This document shows, piece after piece, positions 50,585 through 55,625 of a stretch of 55,625 nucleotides of DNA. Location of the stretch: positions 1-55,625 of the forward strand of contig JACQZO010000023.1 in NCBI GenBank assembly GCA_016207805.1. Reading direction: 5' to 3'. This stretch comes from Candidatus Abawacabacteria bacterium (GTDB lineage Bacteria > Patescibacteriota > Gracilibacteria > RBG-16-42-10). Numbering within the stretch: the first letter of the stretch is position 1; each line of letters opens with the position of its first letter. A model generated the notes under the pieces. It did not search any database, was not told the DNA's origin, and worked only from the letters and a program-made list of their open reading frames with translations. Made by a program: the position numbers and the translations under genes.

Positions 50585-51085
50585 CTATTTGTTAACGTGC
50601 TCCCACAGGACATTTTTCTCTCCCCTTCTCTTTTTATCAATCATTACTAACTCCTCATAAATGCCATCGATCAAGGGATACTTTTTGGCTTCTTCGGTGC
50701 TTACCCAGGCATATTCATCAGTTTCCTCAGGCTGCAATTTTACTGTGCCACCAACATATTGAGCTGTGCAAGAAATCACTATCGATGGTGAACCGTCGGC
50801 ATGTACTGTTGCTAGACTGGTGAGATACTCAACATCTTTAATCTCTAAACCAACTTCTTCTTGCACTTCTCTTTTTAGTACTCTTTCTAACACATTGTAC
50901 CAATAAAACTCTGTGTCTTTGGGTAGCTCTAAATAATCTTTTGCTTCTAATTTTCCTCCAGGCACCGTCCACATACCGGGAAAACGTTTTTTGCTCATAG
51001 CCCTTTTGGTAATCAAATATTTTCCTTCCTCATTAATAATAATGGCTGTAATTGCAACTTCATGGAGATAATTGTTGGTAGGCAT
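50585..51085 (-). CDS. Nudix hydrolase with an insertion in the Nudix box
   Basis: This 166-aa Nudix protein has FPGMWTVPGGKLEAKDY, then about 15 extra residues (ELPKDTEFYWYNVLE), then RVLKREVQEEVGLEI. The box is therefore split between its glycine part and its REVQEE helix, lengthening the loop. Metal-binding Glu residues are kept. The split box has parallels in some Nudix subfamilies, but I cannot assign a substrate. Confidence 0.85.
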   Translation of the reverse strand: MPTNNYLHEVAITAIIINEEGKYLITKRAMSKKRFPGMWTVPGGKLEAKDYLELPKDTEFYWYNVLERVLKREVQEEVGLEIKDVEYLTSLATVHADGSPSIVISCTAQYVGGTVKLQPEETDEYAWVSTEEAKKYPLIDGIYEELVMIDKKRRGEKNVLWEHVNK

Positions 51086-51206
51086 GGGTAAAAATTATTA
51101 GCCTTAATTTATCCCACATTGTTGCTAGAAAGCAAGCATAGACGGACTCAAATGATAGGTGAAGAATACTTATGCATGTTATTTTTTTGCTGACTTTTTA
51201 TTTCTT

Positions 51207-52730
51207 ATGCAGCGGTTATTATTTACTAAACTAGGCTTGATAGTAGTTCGATTATTTTGTTTCACTATTGTTGGCTTTTGCACTTTATTTTTGTCTTCCG
51301 CGCCTCAAACCTATGCCTTCGCAGTATTGCCTTCTGCAGATCTGAGCCTGACACTCACTGCACCATCTACCTCTGGACCAGTAGGCTCAGAGGTAACTAT
51401 CACCCTAACCATTACTAATGATGGTCCAGGAGATGCTGCAGATGTGGCAGTAAGCATTCCCTTTTCTTCTCCTCAATTAGATCTACAATCGTCTAGTGGC
51501 GATGGTTCATATAATCCGGTATCAGGAGCTTTAACTTTTACTACCATTACCAATGGCGCGAGTGTTAGCCAAACTTTTGACATTGAATTTGCCGATACTG
51601 GTACTACTACTATTACAGCGGAAATAATGTCGGCAGATAATACTGATCCGGACTCTACTTTTGGTGATGGTATCGATCAAGACGATATGAAGACGCTTGA
51701 TTTTACAATTACTTCCTCCGGTCCCGGTCCATCTGGTACTTTTTTATTTCATCTCTATACCGATACCAATGGCAATGGTTCACAGGATCTTGGTGAGCCT
51801 GATGGTAATGATGATACGGTTATCACCCTCAATGATGGCTCAGTCGACACAGATATTGCTACTGATAGCAATGGGGACATCAATTCGAGTATTGGTATTG
51901 GTTCATATACCATTACGCTTTCACCGCCCAGTGGTGGGCAAGTCACCGGTGGTGTCAACCCTTTTAGTTTTGTAGTAACTACCGGGGCAACCACAGATAC
52001 TGGCAGTCGCGGTATTTATGACTCCGGCAGTAGTGGAACTGGTAGTTTTTTGGGTGGTAGCGGCAGTGGCCGACGCAATGATTCTGGATTTCATTCTCCA
52101 ATCTCGGCAGAGATAGATGAAAAGCCTCTTTGTTTAGCTATCGGCTCTGGCAAAAAGTTCAGCGATATTAGCACCCCCACTGCTGACTTTAACTATGTCA
52201 CTAGTTTAGTCTCCGCTAATGATTCTGCTGAATATTTATTACGAGGCTATGCTAGTGGTGAATTCAAACCTAATAAACACTTAAGTCGTTTTGAGCTGCT
52301 CAAAATTGCTATGATGAGTAATTGTGTAGGAGGCAATACTTTTTCCGTGCCCAATACTCATTTTTCTGATGTTCCCAAGGATGACTCTATTCAATCTCGC
52401 ATTGTCGGCGAAGCCTTCAAAAGGGGGGTGATCCAAGGCATAAACAATCAATTTTATCCCGACAATCCTGTTACTTTCGCTGAAATGATCAAGATGCTTT
52501 TCGCTACCAGTTTTTATTTCAAAAATGGTGAACCCTTGAGTCAATTAGAAATCACTATACCCAATTTTAATAATAGTGTATTTGCTCAGTTTATGGAGCA
52601 TGCCTATCGATTAGATATTTTGCCAATAACATTTTCTCCTGATCAGCCAGTGAGTCGTGGGGAGATGGTCAATGTCTTGGCTAGATATATTCATCATATA
52701 GAAGGCTCTATAGTGAAGGACCCAGAATAA
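51207..52730 (+). CDS. Secreted DUF11/SLH-domain surface protein
   Basis: From ATG 51207 (MQRLLFTKLG) this 507-aa protein has a signal peptide ending near QTYAFA. A DUF11-type beta domain (ADLSLTLTAPSTSGPVGSEVTITLTITNDGPGDAADV) comes next, followed by an SdrD_B/dockerin-like Ca segment (YTDTNGNGSQDLGEPDGND). A Gly/Ser linker precedes three SLH-like repeats (YLLRGYASGEFKPNKHLSRFELLKI; HFSDVPKDDSIQ...GVIQGINNQFYP; an ILPITFSPDQPVSRGEMVNVL end). It is likely part of, or attached to, the cell envelope, like the subtilisin at 6107. An earlier in-frame start adds a hydrophobic stretch. Confidence 0.85.
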   Translation: MQRLLFTKLGLIVVRLFCFTIVGFCTLFLSSAPQTYAFAVLPSADLSLTLTAPSTSGPVGSEVTITLTITNDGPGDAADVAVSIPFSSPQLDLQSSSGDGSYNPVSGALTFTTITNGASVSQTFDIEFADTGTTTITAEIMSADNTDPDSTFGDGIDQDDMKTLDFTITSSGPGPSGTFLFHLYTDTNGNGSQDLGEPDGNDDTVITLNDGSVDTDIATDSNGDINSSIGIGSYTITLSPPSGGQVTGGVNPFSFVVTTGATTDTGSRGIYDSGSSGTGSFLGGSGSGRRNDSGFHSPISAEIDEKPLCLAIGSGKKFSDISTPTADFNYVTSLVSANDSAEYLLRGYASGEFKPNKHLSRFELLKIAMMSNCVGGNTFSVPNTHFSDVPKDDSIQSRIVGEAFKRGVIQGINNQFYPDNPVTFAEMIKMLFATSFYFKNGEPLSQLEITIPNFNNSVFAQFMEHAYRLDILPITFSPDQPVSRGEMVNVLARYIHHIEGSIVKDPE

Positions 52731-52754
52731 ATTGGTAGCTGGCGAAGAATGTGC

Positions 52755-54446
52755 TCATGCTGCACTCTCAGTTTGCTTACAAGTTTCGCAATAAATAATT
52801 TCTTTTCTATTGGGAGCATAACTAGTCATGAGGGACTTTTGACAGTTCATACAATTTCGCGCCCATAATTGCTCAGGATTGCGAATACGAGAGCGCTCTT
52901 GGTGACGAAGTTCAGGCGACTTTCTTGGTAAAGGAATATTATATTTGCGATAGAAAGCTAGCTCCGGCTTGATAATACGAAAGAGCTTATCGTTTTCTTC
53001 TGAAGCAATGGCACAGTCTAAAATATCATCTCCTATTCCTGTGATCGTATCCGGCAAGGCAGCGCCTGGAATCACTTTGCTTACTTGTGGCCTGGGCGCT
53101 TCGTAATCACACCACTGCGCTCCTGTTTTGACCGCTTCTTCTTTATTAAGCGGAAAGTGTTCTTGGGCATAAGTTTCGTTATAACCAAAATGAGAAATAT
53201 TCATGGGGAAAAATTCGCCCCACTCGCCTGTTTTCGTCATATGGGCAATAATTCTGGGAACAAGCGCCTCGTATTGCTCCTTACTGTATTGTTTATTTAA
53301 GATGCAATACTCTTTGCGTTTCAAACCGAAACAACCAAATAAATGATGTGACCAACGAGAAAATTGAGTGTAATACATGTCTCTCACACTATCCCAACAA
53401 TAAGAGCAAAAGGCCAAACAATAGGCTCCACTACCAGTCTCCTGGCACTCATAATTAAGCTCAGCATCCCAGCCCCACATATCATAATCACGGCAATCCT
53501 TGGCATGCTCCAAATTGCGAACATAAGCGCAATCCTCTACTTGATTGAGATTGAACCCTACTTGAACATTTTTAACATGGTTTAAATATTCACCAGTAGC
53601 ATTTTCGGTAGAAGTGCCAAAATAATATTTCCGGGGTACAGTGGTGTCACCGACAATTTTATTGAGATAATATTCCTTTATATTGGGAAGCTCTTTTTTG
53701 AGTCGTGCTACTTCAGCAAAATATGTTTCCTTCGTATAAGGCTTATTTAAAATATAATACTCTTTTTGTTGTAAGTTGTGACTGAGAAAACAATTTTTAC
53801 AGCCACGCAAATTAAACACATATTCACTATCGGTGGTATTGAAGCACATGTAGGCATGTTGTACCTGATAGCAGGTGTAGCAATTGACACAGTCGTAACA
53901 ATAGGAGGAGTCATGGACATAATCACAATCAAGGCAGTCCAAATTGCGATACACTCCATGGGAGTACATACAACCTTCACAATCTCCAGTATCAAAAATG
54001 AGATAACAATTTTTTGAGGGACCAGCAAGATTGATATACTCGGAATTAATATTGGGTAAGTAGTCAGTAATCAAAGCTACTTGGGGAACAGCCAGCATTA
54101 AATCATAATACTGAGCAAAAAAGGGCCGTGAGAAATCAAAGTCTCTACCATAGGTAATCGCATCCCAACTATCTCCCCACCAGGCTGGCTCCGAGTAGAC
54201 TTGGAACGGTTTATCAGGAGAAAACACCGACAAAATAGGTTTGCCAGTTAAGTCACAAATATCACTATACAATTTTGTCCCATTGCGCCAAGCCATACGC
54301 CTACGCTTTCTCTCATCAGGAGCCAGGGTTGGTGGGGAGATGAGATACTTTTTGCCAGCCAATAGTGGACTTACTTTTTGGAGAAATTGTTGATCATCAT
54401 CAGTGACTGTAAATTCTTGCCCAGAAATACGACAAATACGTTTCAT
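52755..54446 (-). CDS. Cys-rich repeat protein, paralogue of the one at 23127
   Basis: From ATG 54446 (MKRICRISGQEF) this protein is 563 aa. It shares with the protein at 23127 the duplicated 'KeYcIlNKqYsKEqYe' motif, the WGEFFP..IS.FGYNE block, the APRPQV motif and the C-terminal CMNC...CETC ribbon. Its N-terminal ribbon has decayed: CPEC is replaced by APDE. The central Cys/Tyr turns (DCLDCDYVHDSSYCYDCVNCYTCY) are denser than in the other copy. It is divergent from the TrmB gene. Confidence 0.75.
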   Translation of the reverse strand: MKRICRISGQEFTVTDDDQQFLQKVSPLLAGKKYLISPPTLAPDERKRRRMAWRNGTKLYSDICDLTGKPILSVFSPDKPFQVYSEPAWWGDSWDAITYGRDFDFSRPFFAQYYDLMLAVPQVALITDYLPNINSEYINLAGPSKNCYLIFDTGDCEGCMYSHGVYRNLDCLDCDYVHDSSYCYDCVNCYTCYQVQHAYMCFNTTDSEYVFNLRGCKNCFLSHNLQQKEYYILNKPYTKETYFAEVARLKKELPNIKEYYLNKIVGDTTVPRKYYFGTSTENATGEYLNHVKNVQVGFNLNQVEDCAYVRNLEHAKDCRDYDMWGWDAELNYECQETGSGAYCLAFCSYCWDSVRDMYYTQFSRWSHHLFGCFGLKRKEYCILNKQYSKEQYEALVPRIIAHMTKTGEWGEFFPMNISHFGYNETYAQEHFPLNKEEAVKTGAQWCDYEAPRPQVSKVIPGAALPDTITGIGDDILDCAIASEENDKLFRIIKPELAFYRKYNIPLPRKSPELRHQERSRIRNPEQLWARNCMNCQKSLMTSYAPNRKEIIYCETCKQTESAA

Positions 54447-54555
54447 AAAATAAACTATTAGCTCCAGTATGAAGCAAACTTCAGAAGAGTCAAACTTACT
54501 TGACGACACTCTTTATGATAGAATTCATCAGTAGAGAAAGCTTTTTCCGATTATA

Positions 54556-55323
54556 ATGTCAAAAATTCTTGATAAAGATCAACTAATTCAATTACAAAAA
54601 AACCTAGTTCAACTTGGTTTTACTGAGCATGAAGGCAGTGTGTATGTTGCCTTGCTTTTATTGGGTCAAGTGGGCAGTTCACAAATTATTAAAATGACTG
54701 GGTTACACAGCCAATATGTCTATCAATCTTTATATAGTTTAGAAAAAAAAGGGTTGGCAGCTCATCTTATTCATAATGGTAGAAAGCGCTTTCAGGCGAA
54801 ACATCCCAATATTTTGGCAGCCATAGCTGAACAGCAAAGCTCTTTAGCTCAGAGTACCGTACAGCAATTAGAGGGATTACTCACTCTACCATCGCAACAA
54901 CAATTTGATATTTTTCAGGGCCAGCCTGCTTATATACGCTATGAATTTCAGTCTTTGATGAATGCAGGGCAACAAAGCTTATTGTGTATCATTGGCGGTG
55001 TCGGCGACCATTTTGCCACTATCATGGGGCCGCACCTGAATGAGTACGAAAGAATACGGCAAAAGAAAGGAATTGCTATTCATTATTTAGGGAGCATTGA
55101 ACAAAAAGATGAATTGAAAGCAATGAAAAAGAATCGCCCGGTATTTGACTATCGCTTATTACCTGGTTTGTTTACTGGAGTGGTAAATACCAATATTTGG
55201 GCAGAGCATATTGGCTTAAATCTTTTTGGCACACCAGTAGTTTGTTTCACTATCACGAATAAATTAGTAGCAGATAGCTATCGAGGTTTTTTTAATACTT
55301 TGTGGGAAATAGCGGGAAAATAG
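54556..55323 (+). CDS. TrmB-family transcriptional regulator
   Basis: This 255-aa protein has an N-terminal winged helix (LVQLGFTEHEGSVYVALLLLGQVGSSQIIKMTGLHSQYVYQSLYSLEKKGLA) typical of TrmB. A short coiled region is followed by a C-terminal phospholipase-D-like effector domain (QSLLCIIGGVGDHFATIMGPHLNEYERIRQKKGIAIHYL). TrmB proteins are best known in archaea as sugar-responsive repressors. Its nearest neighbour is the divergent Cys-rich gene, which it could control. Confidence 0.88.
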   Translation: MSKILDKDQLIQLQKNLVQLGFTEHEGSVYVALLLLGQVGSSQIIKMTGLHSQYVYQSLYSLEKKGLAAHLIHNGRKRFQAKHPNILAAIAEQQSSLAQSTVQQLEGLLTLPSQQQFDIFQGQPAYIRYEFQSLMNAGQQSLLCIIGGVGDHFATIMGPHLNEYERIRQKKGIAIHYLGSIEQKDELKAMKKNRPVFDYRLLPGLFTGVVNTNIWAEHIGLNLFGTPVVCFTITNKLVADSYRGFFNTLWEIAGK

Positions 55324-55349
55324 AGCTAAGAGCTAAATGCTGAGAGCTA
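55322..55349. repeat. Heptamer repeat cluster, AGAGCTA type
   Basis: Units AGAGCTA, AGAGCTA, AATGCTG and AGAGCTA overlap the end of the TrmB gene. They match the cluster at 38020-38047. Confidence 0.65.
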
Positions 55350-55366
55350 AGATTATGTGGGCAAAT

Positions 55367-55406
55367 AAAAAAGCGTCCTTCTTATAAATAAGAAAGACGC
55401 TTTTTT
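55367..55406. terminator. Bidirectional intrinsic terminator
   Basis: AAAAAAGCGTC (55367-55377) pairs with GACGCTTTTTT (55396-55406). An inner TTCTTAT/ATAAGAA stem (55379-55385 with 55388-55394) is closed on AA. The A and T runs lie in the stem base, so it works on either strand. It separates TrmB from the gene on the right edge. Confidence 0.85.
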
Positions 55407-55410
55407 AAAA

Positions 55411-55484
55411 AGAATTGAGAATGAAGTGTGGAGAGTGAAGAATGAATTTCCCATTCTTCCTCTGCATTCTTCATTCTTTCATTC
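55411..55484. repeat. Heptamer units forming an inverted repeat
   Basis: AGAATTG, AGAATGA, AGTGTGG, AGAGTGA and AGAATGA (55411-55445) are mirrored by ATTCTTC, CTCTGCA, TTCTTCA, TTCTTTC units to about 55484. Together they would form a long imperfect hairpin. Confidence 0.55.
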
Positions 55485-55492
55485 TACGAAGT

Positions 55493-55625
55493 CTAGTCTA
55501 CTGCTACAGTAAGGCTATCTTCAATTCGGCTAGAAATTGCGTTCACACGTCCTACAATCTCAACACCTTCTGTTACTGATGATCCTTCGAATGAAGCTAT
55601 GTAAACTCCATCGTCTGCATCAGCT
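55493..55625 (-). CDS. C-terminal end of an unknown protein (cut by window edge)
   Basis: The minus-strand frame enters from the right edge and stops at TAG (55493-55495). The 43 visible residues include DDGVYIASFEGSSVTEGVEIV and end SRIEDSLTVAVD. They are acidic with a beta-strand-like pattern. The frame is open to the edge and faces the bidirectional terminator. I cannot assign a family from this fragment. Confidence 0.5.
   Translation of the reverse strand, partial: ADADDGVYIASFEGSSVTEGVEIVGRVNAISSRIEDSLTVAVD

Noticed and set aside
1-55625. Recoded UGA (code 25) as in Gracilibacteria
   Set aside because: Many genes end cleanly at TGA (def, the PAP2 gene, valS), and conserved glycines are encoded by GGN codons. 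The standard code fits everywhere.
1-55625. CRISPR array or phage-defence cluster
   Set aside because: No regularly spaced direct repeats of 25-40 bases and no cas or restriction genes were seen. The only periodic repeats are the 7-nt units.

Overview
The window reads as chromosome of a small-genome bacterium of the Candidate Phyla Radiation (Patescibacteria) type. The reasons are dense short genes, an archaeal-type prolyl-tRNA synthetase, two paralogous Cys-rich proteins that resemble uncharacterised CPR families, a VirB2/TrbC-like pilin, a pseudopilin-like protein with a zinc ribbon, and no biosynthetic operons. TGA is used as an ordinary stop, so this is not the recoded code-25 Gracilibacteria/Absconditabacteria. 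A lineage near Peregrinibacteria is possible but only a guess. Almost no start codon has a Shine-Dalgarno sequence, and the best promoters are extended -10 boxes (TGN-TATAAT) with very short leaders.

Layout. 1-230: the last 42 codons of an IS110-type transposase. 230-9726: thioredoxin reductase, an LCP cell-wall ligase, an ABC-2 exporter whose three parts are spread over 7 kb, an orphan protein with a RelA/SpoT-like domain, and a subtilisin carrying S-layer homology (SLH) domains. 9736-17554: a long co-directional run (proS, mreB, holin-like, secG, peptide-binding protein, rplI, small membrane protein, der) meeting prmC. 17747-21622: a surface cluster on the minus strand (zinc-ribbon/pseudopilin protein, sortase, M23 peptidase, pterin dehydratase). 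21710-27474: tRNA-Cys, trpS, a Cys-rich protein and valS. 27487-31998: a methyltransferase, a pilin-like protein, a frameshifted deaminase, tRNA-Arg, trigger factor and tRNA-Leu. 32053-43378: secreted cyclophilin, def-fmt, rbfA-infB-rpsA, rsmI, tsaB, an FAD oxidoreductase, two membrane lipid enzymes, dprA and an RNA methyltransferase. 43481-55625: MOSC, two Nudix hydrolases, a CAU tRNA, a DUF885-like metallopeptidase, a tandem pair of thymidylate-kinase-like genes, a nuclease, a second SLH protein, the second Cys-rich paralogue, a TrmB regulator and the end of an unknown gene.

The strongest discoveries are regulatory. Two aminoacyl-tRNA synthetase genes 2 kb apart are each preceded by an amino-acid-responsive leader of a different kind. 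trpS follows a T-box whose UGGC bulge matches the G73 discriminator of tRNA-Trp. valS follows a ribosome-mediated attenuator: a 25-codon leader peptide ending AAVVVILV, then mutually exclusive 1:2, 2:3 and 3:4 hairpins, the last followed by eight U. Also unexplained are degenerate 7-nt tandem repeats at about nine gene borders, a REP/BIME-like inverted pair at 50349-50461, a long inverted repeat upstream of the trigger factor gene, and the genome-wide lack of Shine-Dalgarno sites.
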